64,000 nucleotides of DNA, taken from the NCBI RefSeq assembly GCF_044901685.1, contig NZ_JBJDPS010000002.1, positions 62,001-126,000 on the forward strand, read 5' to 3'. The stretch's first letter is position 1. Every line of letters starts with the position of its first letter. Shown here in pieces: positions 1-8,308 of this stretch. Origin of the DNA: Micromonospora_G sp044901685. GTDB taxonomy: Bacteria; Actinomycetota; Actinomycetes; Mycobacteriales; Micromonosporaceae. The notes beneath the pieces are model-generated. The model had not been told where the DNA came from and did no database searches. It saw only the letters and a program-made list of their open reading frames with translations. A program made the translations under genes and the position numbers.

Positions 1-162
1 AGCGTCGGCGTTCGCCGGCCCGGTAGAAATCGCCCGCCCAGGCGCCAGGTACGAGATTTAGCCGCAGATCGGACATCGACGGCGACATCTTGTGCGGCAC
101 TGTTTGCCGGACGGTCAGCTAACCGTCGCCCGCCGCACCAGCGCGGGTTCCACGGTGAGCGC

Positions 163-1305
163 ATGCGCATCGCGATCGTCACGGAGTCCTTTCCGCCGGA
201 TGTCAACGGTGTGGCGCACTCTGTCGTCCGCGCCGCCGAGCATCTCGTCCGCCGGGGGCACACCCCGATCGTGATCGCGCCGGCGCCGTCCTCGACCATC
301 CGTGGCGCCGCCGACGACCATCCCTACCCGGTGATCCGGGTGCCGAGCGTGGCGGTACCGCGCTACCGCAGCTTCCGGCTCGGCCTGCCGTCCGGGCGGC
401 TGGCCGATGCGCTCAACCAGCACGCCCCCGACGTGGTCCACCTGGCCAGCCCGTTTGTTCTCGGTGCCCGGGGCATGACGGTGGCCGGTCAGCTCGACCT
501 GCCCACCCTCGCGGTGTACCAGACGGACCTGGCCGCGTACGCCCGCCACTACCGGCTCGGCTGGGGCGAGGCCGCCGCGTGGCGCTGGTTGCGCAACATC
601 CACAACGCCGCCGACCGTACCCTCGCCCCGTCCACCCGGTCCGCGGCGGATCTGGTCGCGCACGGCGTACAGCGGGTCTGGTTGTGGCGCCGGGGAGTGG
701 ACAGCGTCCGGTTCGACCCCGCGCTGCGCGACGAGGCGACCCGCCGGGAACTCGCCCCGAACGGTGAACTGCTGGTCGGGTACGTCGGCCGGCTCGCGGT
801 GGAGAAGCGGGTGGAACTGCTGGCGGCCACCTCCCGGCTGCCCGGCGTACGGCTGGTCATCATCGGTGACGGTCCGGCCCGACGGGACCTGGAGAAGGCC
901 CTGCCGGGAGCGGTCTTCCTCGGCTCCCAGCAGGGGGCGGACCTCGCCCGGCTCTACGCCAGCCTGGACATCTTCGTGCACAGCGGCCCGTACGAGACCT
1001 TCGGCCAGACGGTGCAGGAGGCGCTCGCCAGCGGTCTGCCGGTGGTCGCGCCGGCCGCCGGTGGTCCACTCGACCTGGTCGAGCCAGGGGTGACCGGGAC
1101 CCTGGTGCCGCCGGAGGACGGTGCGGCGCTGGCCGAGGCGGTGGCCGACCTGGCCGGTGACCCGGAGCGTCGGCAGGCGTACGGGATCGCGGCCCGGGTC
1201 GGCATCTCCGGTCGTAGCTGGGCCGCGGTCGGCGACGAGTTGATCGGCCACTACCGGGCGGTGCTGACCGGCGCCGCCTCCACCTCCCGGCGGATCGCCG
1301 CGTGA
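163..1305 (+). CDS. GT4 family glycosyltransferase (MgtA/PimB-like)
   Basis: This is a 380-residue GT-B glycosyltransferase of family GT4. It resembles actinobacterial GDP-mannose-dependent mannosyltransferases that build phosphatidylinositol mannosides or related glycolipids at the inner membrane face. The N-terminus (MRIAIVTESFPPDVNGV) is the usual first beta strand and glycine loop of the acceptor domain. The donor-side motif E-x7-E appears as ETFGQTVQE near residue 277, followed by ASGLPVVAP. The ATG follows a GGTGAG-like ribosome site. The stop overlaps the start of the next glycosyltransferase (GTGA), so the two are translationally coupled and probably act in one glycolipid pathway. The sugar donor and acceptor are not readable from sequence. 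Confidence 0.88.
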   Translation: MRIAIVTESFPPDVNGVAHSVVRAAEHLVRRGHTPIVIAPAPSSTIRGAADDHPYPVIRVPSVAVPRYRSFRLGLPSGRLADALNQHAPDVVHLASPFVLGARGMTVAGQLDLPTLAVYQTDLAAYARHYRLGWGEAAAWRWLRNIHNAADRTLAPSTRSAADLVAHGVQRVWLWRRGVDSVRFDPALRDEATRRELAPNGELLVGYVGRLAVEKRVELLAATSRLPGVRLVIIGDGPARRDLEKALPGAVFLGSQQGADLARLYASLDIFVHSGPYETFGQTVQEALASGLPVVAPAAGGPLDLVEPGVTGTLVPPEDGAALAEAVADLAGDPERRQAYGIAARVGISGRSWAAVGDELIGHYRAVLTGAASTSRRIAA

Positions 1306-2432
1306 CGGCGCTGCGCATCGTCCGGTTGGCGAACTTCGTCACCCCACGCTCCGGCGGGCTGCGTACCGCGCTGCGCTGCCTCGGCACCGGTTACCGGGCG
1401 GCCGGGCACGAGCCGGTGCTGGTGATCCCCGGTGAGCGGGAGAGCGACGAACTCGTCGGCGCCGACCGGGTGATCACGCTCCCCGGTCCGACGGTGCCGG
1501 GTATGGGCGGTTACCGGGTGCTGGCCGGTCGCCGCCGGCTCCGCCGGCTCCTGGACGAACTCGCACCGGACCGGCTGGAGGTCTCCGACCGGTCCACCCT
1601 GCGCTGGACCGGCTCCTGGGCCAGGGCACACGGCGTGCCGTCGCTGATGGTGTCGCACGAGAGCCTGAGCGGACTGCTCGGTGTCTGGGGCACCCCGCCG
1701 TCGGTGGGTGAACGGATCGCCGACCGACTCAACGGACGCAGCGCGGCGACGTACGACCGGATCGTCTGCACCACCGACTGGGCCGCGGCCGAGTTCCGCC
1801 GCATCGGCACACCGAACCTGACCCAGGTGCCACTCGGCGTCGACCTGGAGGCGTTCCACCCCGAGCGCCACGATCCCGAGGTACGGGCCGAGTACGCCAC
1901 GGCCGACGAGGTGCTGCTGGTGCACTGCAGTCGGCTGTCCCCGGAGAAGCGGCCCGATCTGGCGGTGGACGCGCTGGTGGCGCTCCGCGAGGCCGGCGTA
2001 CCGGCGACCCTGGTCGTGGTGGGCGACGGGCCGCGACGGGCCGCGCTGGAGTACCGAGCGACCGGCCTGCCGGTGCACTTCACCGGCTTCCTGCCCGACC
2101 GCGACCGGGTGGCGGCGCTGCTGGCCAGCGCGGACGTGGTGGTGGCGCCGGGGCCGGTGGAAACGTTCGGGCTGGCCGGCCTGGAGGCCCTGGCCTGCGG
2201 TACGCCGGTCGTGGTCAACGCCGCGAGCGCGCTGCCGGAGGTGGTCGGGGAGGCGGGGCTGGGCGCCGACGGGACGGGTGCCGCGTTCGCCGAGGCGATC
2301 GTGACGCTGCTGTCCCGGCCGGAGCGGCGGGCGACGGCACGGGCGCGGGCCGAGCGGTTCGGCTGGGCGGCCTCGGTCGAGGGCTTTCTCCAGGCGCACG
2401 ACGCCCCGGTGGGGGTGCCCGCGACGGCGTGA
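1302..2432 (+). CDS. GT4 family glycosyltransferase
   Basis: This 376-residue protein is a second GT-B, GT4-type glycosyltransferase. Its N-terminus (MTALRIVRLANFVTPRSGGL) has the acceptor-domain glycine loop, and the C-terminal half has the nucleotide-sugar motif ETFGLAGLEALACGTPVVV around residue 285. The GTG start overlaps the upstream stop codon by four bases, so the two transferases form a coupled pair. Paired GT4 enzymes of this kind in actinobacteria often add successive hexoses to one lipid acceptor; that role is inferred from the pairing, not from a specificity motif. The gene ends about 120 bp before a 24-bp tandem repeat that separates it from rph. Confidence 0.87.
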   Translation: MTALRIVRLANFVTPRSGGLRTALRCLGTGYRAAGHEPVLVIPGERESDELVGADRVITLPGPTVPGMGGYRVLAGRRRLRRLLDELAPDRLEVSDRSTLRWTGSWARAHGVPSLMVSHESLSGLLGVWGTPPSVGERIADRLNGRSAATYDRIVCTTDWAAAEFRRIGTPNLTQVPLGVDLEAFHPERHDPEVRAEYATADEVLLVHCSRLSPEKRPDLAVDALVALREAGVPATLVVVGDGPRRAALEYRATGLPVHFTGFLPDRDRVAALLASADVVVAPGPVETFGLAGLEALACGTPVVVNAASALPEVVGEAGLGADGTGAAFAEAIVTLLSRPERRATARARAERFGWAASVEGFLQAHDAPVGVPATA

Positions 2433-2552
2433 CGGCCGCTCGCCCTGTCCCGGGCCGACCACCACCGCCACGCCACCCCCGGCGGAGACCCGCGGTCCCG
2501 ACCGGCTGCGACGGGCGCCATGCCCCGCAGTCGATCGGATGGTCCTCCTGCC

Positions 2553-2647
2553 GGGCCGGTGGCAGTCGGGACCCCCGGGCCGGTGGTAGTCGGGACCCCC
2601 GGGCCGGTGGTAGTCGGGACTTCCGGGACGGCGGCAGTCGGAACCCC
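2553..2647. repeat. 24-bp tandem repeat, four units
   Basis: Four head-to-tail units of about 24 bp (GGGCCGGTGGYAGTCGGGAC followed by a short C tract) fill much of the 253-bp gap between the glycosyltransferase and rph. The last unit is one base short and diverged. No long open reading frame with coding character crosses it, and there is no spacer between units, so it is not a CRISPR. It is probably a replication-slippage expansion. Confidence 0.85.
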
Positions 2648-2685
2648 GGGACGGCGGGCCGTGGCCAAACACATAGGCTGCCACC

Positions 2686-3414
2686 ATGGCACGACCTGAT
2701 GGGCGGCAGCCCGACGAACTCCGCCCGGTGACGCTGACCCGGCAGTGGAGCGTGCACCCGGAAGGGTCCGTGCTCGTCGAGTTCGGCCAGACCCGGGTGC
2801 TCTGCACGGCGAGCGTGACCGAGGGCGTGCCCCGTTGGCGCAAGGGGTCGGGGCTGGGCTGGGTGACCGCCGAGTACTCGATGCTGCCCCGGGCCACCAC
2901 CACCCGGTCCGACCGGGAGAGTGTCAAGGGTCGGGTCGGTGGGCGTACCCAGGAGATCTCCCGGCTGATCGGTCGCAGCCTGCGGGCCTGCATCGACCTG
3001 AAGGCGCTCGGCGAGAACTCGATCGTGCTCGACTGTGACGTGCTCCAGGCCGACGGCGGTACCCGTACCGCCTCGATCACCGGGGCGTACGTCGCCCTGC
3101 ACGACGCGGTCGGTTGGTTGGCCGCGCGCAAGGCGCTCGCCGGCAAGCCGGCGTCGGTGATGCACAGGTCGGTCGCGGCGGTGAGCGTCGGCATCGTCGA
3201 CGGCGAGCCCCGGCTCGACCTGAACTACCTGGAGGACGTGGCGGCCGAGGTGGACATGAACATCGTCTGCACCGGCACGGGTGACTTCGTCGAGGTGCAG
3301 GGGACCGGTGAGGCGAACGTCTTCGGCCGGGACCAGCTCGACGCCCTGCTCGACCTCGGGGTGCTCGGCTGCGCCGAACTCGCCGACGCCCAACGCAAGG
3401 CCCTGGCCGAGTAG
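2686..3414 (+). CDS. rph: ribonuclease PH
   Basis: This 242-residue protein matches RNase PH along its full length. RNase PH is a phosphorolytic 3'-5' exoribonuclease that trims tRNA 3' trailers and acts as a hexameric ring. Recognisable family blocks are RPDGRQPDELRPV at the N-terminus, the GWVTAEYSMLPRAT segment, the RTQEISRLIGRSLRA helix, DCDVLQADGGTRTASITGA in the core and EVQGTGEA near the C-terminus. The ATG is preceded by a leader without a strong ribosome site. It lies 30 bp upstream of rdgB, and the rph-rdgB pair is a common actinobacterial arrangement. Length and motifs are normal for the family. Confidence 0.97.
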   Translation: MARPDGRQPDELRPVTLTRQWSVHPEGSVLVEFGQTRVLCTASVTEGVPRWRKGSGLGWVTAEYSMLPRATTTRSDRESVKGRVGGRTQEISRLIGRSLRACIDLKALGENSIVLDCDVLQADGGTRTASITGAYVALHDAVGWLAARKALAGKPASVMHRSVAAVSVGIVDGEPRLDLNYLEDVAAEVDMNIVCTGTGDFVEVQGTGEANVFGRDQLDALLDLGVLGCAELADAQRKALAE

Positions 3415-3444
3415 GTGACGACAACCGTGGAGCGAGGAGAGCGG

Positions 3445-4059
3445 ATGACCCGGGTGCTGCTGGCGACCCGCAACGCCAAGAAGTTGGTCGAGCTTCAGCG
3501 CATCCTGGACGGCGCGCTCGGTCCACAGCGGATCGAACTGGTCGGACTGGATGATCTGCCCGCGTACCCGGAGGTGCCCGAGACCGGCCTGACCTTCGGC
3601 GAGAACGCCCTGCTGAAGGCCCGCGAGGGGGTTCGGCAGACCGGACTGCCCACGGTGGCCGACGACTCCGGCCTGGCCGTGGACGCGCTCAACGGCATGC
3701 CCGGGGTGTTCAGCGCCCGGTGGTCGGGCAAGCACGGCGACGACCGGGCCAACCTGGAGCTGGTGCTGGGCCAGGTCGGCGACGTACCGGACGAGCACCG
3801 GGGGGCCGCCTTTGTCTGCGCGGTCGCGCTGGTCCTGCCCGGTGGCAAGGAGCACCTGGTCGACGGCAGGCAGACCGGCCGGCTGTTGCGCGCCCCCCGG
3901 GGCGAGGGCGGCTTCGGCTACGACCCGATCTTCCTCGGCGACGGGCAGGAGCGGACCAACGCCGAACTGACCCCGGCCGAGAAGGACGCGGTCAGCCACC
4001 GGGGCAAGGCGCTGCGCGCCCTGGCCAAGGTGATCGCCAAGACGCTCCTACCCGCCTGA
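3445..4059 (+). CDS. rdgB: RdgB/HAM1 non-canonical purine NTP pyrophosphatase
   Basis: This 204-residue enzyme hydrolyses dITP, ITP and XTP to the monophosphate plus pyrophosphate, cleaning the nucleotide pool. Family motifs are the N-terminal TRNAKKLVEL (cf. T/SxNxxK), TFGENALLKA, ADDSGLAVDALNGMPGV and the C-terminal GFGYDPIF and SHRGKALRAL. I chose the ATG at 3445, not the in-frame GTG at 3415: it has an AGGAGAG ribosome site at good spacing and gives the typical start MTRVLLATRN. It is probably cotranscribed with rph. It converges on the minus-strand hut cluster, with a large hairpin between them. Confidence 0.95.
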   Translation: MTRVLLATRNAKKLVELQRILDGALGPQRIELVGLDDLPAYPEVPETGLTFGENALLKAREGVRQTGLPTVADDSGLAVDALNGMPGVFSARWSGKHGDDRANLELVLGQVGDVPDEHRGAAFVCAVALVLPGGKEHLVDGRQTGRLLRAPRGEGGFGYDPIFLGDGQERTNAELTPAEKDAVSHRGKALRALAKVIAKTLLPA

Positions 4060-4126
4060 GCCCCACTCCCGCCCGCCCGCCCACTCCCGCCCGCCCTCCC
4101 GCCCACTCCCGCCCGCGCCCACAGGC

Positions 4127-4180
4127 GTTAATAAGGGCCCCTTGTTATGCAAAAAGCGATAACAAGGGGCCCTTCCTTAC
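4127..4180. repeat. GGGCCCC hairpin element, copy 1 (likely terminator)
   Basis: This is a near-perfect inverted repeat with arms of about 22 bp around an A-rich loop; both arms contain a GGGCCCC-type core. It lies between convergent rdgB and hutH. Its outer edge (CCTTAC on the plus strand) supplies the TAA stop codon of hutH. The stretch just upstream (about 4063-4120) is a C-rich direct repeat of CACTCCCGCCCGCC units. Related copies occur at 9523-9576 and 18887-18939. A bidirectional terminator role is inferred. Confidence 0.8.
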
Positions 4181-5715
4181 GCCAGGGGGCCTAGGTGGGA
4201 CTCGATGGTGGTGCGGAGGTCGCGGTTGGCGACGACGGTACGGGCAGACTCCAGGACCGGGGCGAGGAAGATGTCCGGTCCGGGAGGGCCGGCATGACGC
4301 GCCATGGCCTCGACCGCGGCCCGGCCGGCGGGTGAGGGGGTGAGCGGCGTACGGAGTTGCAGCCCGCGTACGGCGGCGAGCAGTTCCACCGCGAGCAGGC
4401 TGGTCAGGTTGTCCAGCACGGTACGGAGTTTGCGGGTGGCCGCCCAGCCCATCGAGACGTGGTCCTCCTGCATGCCGCTGGTCGGCAGCGAGTCGACCGA
4501 GGCCGGTGCGGCCAGTCGGCGGTTCTCGGCAACGATCCCCGCCGCCGTGTACTGGGCGATCATCAGGCCGGAGTTGACCCCGGCGTCGGGGGAGAGGAAC
4601 GCCGGCAGGTCCCGGTTCCGGGTGATGTCGAGCAGCCGGTCCACCCGGCGTTCGGAGATGGCACCCACCTCGGCGGCGGCGATGGCGAGGAAGTCGGCGG
4701 CGAAGCCGAGCGGGGCGCCGTGGAAGTTTCCGGTCGACTCGACCCGGCCGTCCGGCAGCACCACCGGGTTGTCGACCACCGAGAGCAGTTCCCGGCCGGC
4801 GACCGAGGTGACAAAGCCGAGGGTGTCCCGGGCCGCCCCGGCGACCTGCGGGGCGCAGCGCATCGAGTAGGCGTCCTGCACCGCGTGCACCAGGTCGTTG
4901 CGGTGCGAGTCCATGACGGCCGAGCCCTGGAGCAGGCGGTGGATGTTCGCCGCCGAGACGGCCTGCCCCGGGTGCGGCCGGATGCTGTGCAGTTCGGGCT
5001 GGAACGGCCGGTCGGTGCCGAGCATCGCCTCGATCGCCAGCGCGGCGGTCACGTCGGCCATGGTGAACAGGTGGGCGGCGTCGTCGATCGCCAGCAGCAG
5101 CATGCCGAGCATGCCGTCGGTGCCGTTGATCAGCGCCAGCCCCTCCTTCGCGGCCAGCTCGATCGGGGCCAGCCCGGCCCGGTGCAGCGCGACGGCGGCG
5201 TCCTCCCGGGCACCGCCCTTGCCCAGCGTCCAGCCCTCGCCGAGCAGGGCCAGCGCGCAGTGCGCCAGCGGCGCGAGGTCGCCCGAGGCGCCGAGTGATC
5301 CGTGCTCCGGCACCCACGGGGTGACGTCGTGGTTGAGCAGGTCGACCAGGGACTGCGCGACCAGTGGCCGGACCCCGGAGTGGCCGAGGGCGAGCGAGCG
5401 TACCCGCAGCAGCATCATCGCCCGGACCACCTCGCGGGGCATCGGCGCACCGATGCCGGCGGCGTGCGAGCGGATCAGCGCGTGTTGCAGTTCGGCCCGA
5501 CGTTCCGGGGCGACGAAGGTGTTGGCGAGGGCGCCGAAGCCGGTGGAGACGCCGTACACCGGGCGGCCGTCCTGCTCGATCCGGTCGACGATGGCCCGGC
5601 TGGTCTCCATCGCGGCGATGGTGGCCGGGTCGAGCACGACCGTGGCCGTACCTCGGGCGACGGCGAGGACGTCGGCGGGGGTGACGCCGGTGGGTGTGAT
5701 GGTGACTACTGACAT
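4177..5715 (-). CDS. hutH: histidine ammonia-lyase
   Basis: This 512-residue enzyme converts L-histidine to urocanate and ammonia, the first step of histidine degradation. The electrophilic MIO cofactor is made autocatalytically from the Ala-Ser-Gly triad at residues 143-145, inside GSLGASGDLAP. YGVSTGFG near residue 54 and the NSGLMIAQY and QEDHVSMG blocks in the C-terminal half are also conserved. Length is normal. The ATG start overlaps the end of hutI by 10 bp, so hutH is the last gene of the minus-strand hut cluster. Its stop codon lies inside a GGGCCCC hairpin element, which probably terminates the transcript. Confidence 0.96.
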   Translation of the reverse strand: MSVVTITPTGVTPADVLAVARGTATVVLDPATIAAMETSRAIVDRIEQDGRPVYGVSTGFGALANTFVAPERRAELQHALIRSHAAGIGAPMPREVVRAMMLLRVRSLALGHSGVRPLVAQSLVDLLNHDVTPWVPEHGSLGASGDLAPLAHCALALLGEGWTLGKGGAREDAAVALHRAGLAPIELAAKEGLALINGTDGMLGMLLLAIDDAAHLFTMADVTAALAIEAMLGTDRPFQPELHSIRPHPGQAVSAANIHRLLQGSAVMDSHRNDLVHAVQDAYSMRCAPQVAGAARDTLGFVTSVAGRELLSVVDNPVVLPDGRVESTGNFHGAPLGFAADFLAIAAAEVGAISERRVDRLLDITRNRDLPAFLSPDAGVNSGLMIAQYTAAGIVAENRRLAAPASVDSLPTSGMQEDHVSMGWAATRKLRTVLDNLTSLLAVELLAAVRGLQLRTPLTPSPAGRAAVEAMARHAGPPGPDIFLAPVLESARTVVANRDLRTTIESHLGPLA

Positions 5716-6893
5716 TGCGGTACTCCGTTGTGCAGGACCTGGCGGATCAGCGGTACCCCCGGCCGGTAGGCCAGGTGCAGGTGGGACGGCGCGTCGAGGA
5801 TGGTCAGGTCGGCCCGCGCGCCACGGCGGAGCACGCCGATGTCGTCGCGGCGCAGCGCCCGCGCGCCTCCGGCGGTCGCGGCCCAGACCGCCTCCGCCGG
5901 GGTCATGCGCATTTCGCGTACGGCCAGAGCGATGCAGAACGGCATCGAGGAGGTGTACGACGAACCGGGGTTGCAGTCGGTGGCGAGCGCGACGACGGCT
6001 CCCGCGTCGAGCAGGCGCCGGGCGTCCGGGTACGGCGACCGGGTGGAGAACTCCGCCCCCGGCAACAGGGTGGCGACGGTCGCCGAACCGGCCAGCGCCT
6101 CGACGTCGGCGTCGCTCAGGTGGGTGCAGTGGTCCGCGCTGGCGGCACCGAGTTCCACCGCTAGCCGTACGCCCGGACCGGGGCCGAGCTGGTTGGCGTG
6201 CAGCCGTACGCCGAGACCGGCGGCCTGGCCGACGGTGAGGATCGCGCGGGCGTGGTCGGCGTCGAACGCCCCCCGTTCGCAGAAGACGTCGATCCAGCGG
6301 GCGTACGGCAGCGCGGCGCGCAGCATCGGCCCGCAGACCAGTCCGACGTAGTCGTCCGGCCGGTCGGCGTACTCGGCCGGGACGACGTGCGCGCCGAGGA
6401 AGGTGGTCTCGGCGGTGAACTCACCGGCGATCCGGAGCGAGCGGGCCTCGTCGGCGACGCTGAGCCCGTACCCGCTCTTGATCTCGATCGTGGTGGTGCC
6501 CTGGCGCAGCGCCTCGACCCGCAGCCGGGACACGTTTGCGCGCAGCGTGTCGTCGCTGGCCGCCCGGGTGGCGCCGACGGTGGTCCGGATTCCGCCGCCG
6601 GTGTACGGCTGTCCGGCCATCCGGGCGGCGAACTCGGGCGCCCGGTCACCGGCGAAGACCAGGTGCGAGTGGCTGTCCACGAAGCCGGGCAGCACCGCCG
6701 CACCCTCGGCGTCGATCCGCCCGTCGGCGGCCGGCGCGTACTTCGCCGGCCCGATCCAGGCGACCCGGCCCCCCTCGACCAGCAGCGCCGCGTGGCGCCG
6801 GAGGCCGAGCGGACCACCCTCGCCGTACGGCTCGTTGGTGACCAGTTCGCCGATGTTGTCGATCAGCAGGCTCGGCCCGCTCTGCGCGCTCAC
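5706..6893 (-). CDS. hutI: imidazolonepropionase
   Basis: This 395-residue amidohydrolase-superfamily metalloenzyme opens 4-imidazolone-5-propanoate to N-formimino-L-glutamate, the third step of histidine degradation. The N-terminal metal motif appears as GFVDSHSHLVFAGDR, and later His and Asp ligands occur in LHANQLG and ALATDCNPG. The reading frame stays open far upstream, but I place the start at the GTG at 6893. It overlaps the stop of hutF (GTGA), and the translation from there (MSAQSGPSLLIDNIGELVTN) has the normal family N-terminus; the upstream extension is low-complexity shadow of hutF repeats. The C-terminus overlaps hutH. Confidence 0.95.
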   Translation of the reverse strand: MSAQSGPSLLIDNIGELVTNEPYGEGGPLGLRRHAALLVEGGRVAWIGPAKYAPAADGRIDAEGAAVLPGFVDSHSHLVFAGDRAPEFAARMAGQPYTGGGIRTTVGATRAASDDTLRANVSRLRVEALRQGTTTIEIKSGYGLSVADEARSLRIAGEFTAETTFLGAHVVPAEYADRPDDYVGLVCGPMLRAALPYARWIDVFCERGAFDADHARAILTVGQAAGLGVRLHANQLGPGPGVRLAVELGAASADHCTHLSDADVEALAGSATVATLLPGAEFSTRSPYPDARRLLDAGAVVALATDCNPGSSYTSSMPFCIALAVREMRMTPAEAVWAATAGGARALRRDDIGVLRRGARADLTILDAPSHLHLAYRPGVPLIRQVLHNGVPQCQ

Positions 6894-8308
6894 GACCGCA
6901 GCTCCCCGATCGAACGAGCCGGTTCTGGCGTCGAGCGGGCCAGTTCTGGCGTCGAGCGGGTCAGTTCTCCGATCGAGCGGGCCAGTTCGGCGGCGACGTC
7001 GATCGAGACGTGTCGTCCGTCGCGGACCACCACCCGCCCGTCCACCAGCACGTCGGTGACGTCGGCGGCGGTGGCCGCGAAGAACGCCCCGGCGGCCGGC
7101 ACCGCCGCCGTCCGTACGCTGTCCAGCCGGACCGTGGTCAGGTCGGCTCGGGCCCCGACGGCGATCATGCCGGCGTCGTCCCAACCGAGCGCGGCGTGTC
7201 CGGCGGCGGTGGCGGCGTGGGTCAGCTCGTCCGGCGCGAAGTGGCCGCGCCGCTCGGTGCGGAGTCGCTCGTCCAACTCGACCGCGCGCGCCTCCTCGAA
7301 GAGGTCGATCACCGCGTGGCTGTCCGAGCCGAGGCTGAGTGGGCTGCCCGAGTCGGCCAGCGTCCGGGCCGGGCCGATCCCGTCGGCGAGGTCCCGCTCG
7401 GTGGTCGGACAGAGGCAGGCCCCGGTGCCGGAGCTGCCCAGCAGGTCCAGGTCGGTGCCGGTCAGGTGGGTGGCGTGCACCGCGGTCGCGGTCGGTCCGA
7501 GCACGCCCATGTCGGCCAGGAGCTGGGTCGGGGTGCAGCCGTGTCGGGCGACGCTGGCCTCGTTCTCGGCCCGCTGCTCGGAGAGGTGGAAGTGCAGGGG
7601 CACACCCTGGTTCCGGTACGCGAAGGCGGAGAGCGCGCTCAGTGGCACCGCGCGGACCGAGTGCAGGGCCGATCCGATCCGCGCGTGCGGCGCGGGGCGC
7701 AGCGACTCGTGCCGGGCCGACCAGGCGTCGAGGTCCCGGTCACCGAAGCGGCGCTGGACCCCGCGTAGCGGCTCACCCTCCACGGTGGAGGTGAGGTAGA
7801 GCGTGTCCAGCAGGGTGATCCGGATGCCGGCCGCCGCGGCGGCCTCGACAAGTGCCTCGCCCATCGCGTTCGGCTCCGCGTACGGGGTGCCGTCCGGGTT
7901 GTGGTGCAGGTAGTGGAACTCGCCGACGCAGGTGATCCCGGCCAACGCCATCTCGGCGTACGTGGCCCGGGCCAGGGCCAGGTAACGGTCCGGGTCGAGT
8001 ACGCCCGCGACCTCGTACATCCGGTCCCGCCAGCTCCAGAACGTGCCGCGTTCGGTGTGGGTGTGCCCGCGCAACGCCCGGTGGAACGCGTGCGAGTGGG
8101 CGTTGGCCAGGCCGGGCAGGGCCAGGCCCCGCAGCCGGGTCACGCCCGACGGCGCCGGCACGCCGACGGTGACCGAGCTGAACCGGCCACCCTCGACCTC
8201 GACCAGCACGTCCGGGCTCGGCTCGACCTGGCCGGGCAGCCAGGCGTACTCGGCGTGAAACCGTCGGGTCGCCGCGCCTTTGGTCGTTGTGTCGTACCCG
8301 CTGCTCAT
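6890..8308 (-). CDS. hutF: formimidoylglutamate deiminase
   Basis: This 472-residue amidohydrolase-family enzyme deiminates N-formimino-L-glutamate to N-formyl-L-glutamate plus ammonia, the branch of histidine catabolism that bypasses direct formamide release. The metal site is visible as NAHSHAFHRALRG near residue 73, followed by CVGEFHYLHH, HFHLSEQ and LGSDSHAVIDLFEEAR. The start overlaps the stop of the upstream M20 gene (ATGA) and the stop overlaps the start of hutI, so the whole set is translationally coupled. The last 30 or so residues are an odd low-complexity tail of R/T-S-x-x-E-L/P-A-R-S repeats coded by 21-bp tandem repeats, probably dispensable. Confidence 0.93.
   Translation of the reverse strand: MSSGYDTTTKGAATRRFHAEYAWLPGQVEPSPDVLVEVEGGRFSSVTVGVPAPSGVTRLRGLALPGLANAHSHAFHRALRGHTHTERGTFWSWRDRMYEVAGVLDPDRYLALARATYAEMALAGITCVGEFHYLHHNPDGTPYAEPNAMGEALVEAAAAAGIRITLLDTLYLTSTVEGEPLRGVQRRFGDRDLDAWSARHESLRPAPHARIGSALHSVRAVPLSALSAFAYRNQGVPLHFHLSEQRAENEASVARHGCTPTQLLADMGVLGPTATAVHATHLTGTDLDLLGSSGTGACLCPTTERDLADGIGPARTLADSGSPLSLGSDSHAVIDLFEEARAVELDERLRTERRGHFAPDELTHAATAAGHAALGWDDAGMIAVGARADLTTVRLDSVRTAAVPAAGAFFAATAADVTDVLVDGRVVVRDGRHVSIDVAAELARSIGELTRSTPELARSTPEPARSIGELRS
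6900..6983. repeat. 21-bp in-frame tandem repeat at the hutF 3' end
   Basis: Four 21-bp units (for example AGTTCTGGCGTCGAGCGGG plus two bases) lie inside the final codons of hutF. They encode a repeated seven-residue unit of the ARSTPEL/ARSIGEL type. Because the period is a multiple of three, expansion lengthens the protein tail without a frameshift. The same 21-bp period, with a different sequence, recurs at 17899-18020. Confidence 0.8.

Noticed and set aside
1251..3999. Minus-strand open frames of about 600 residues across the glycosyltransferases, rph and rdgB
   Set aside because: They are antisense shadows typical of high-GC DNA; the plus-strand genes have full family motifs.
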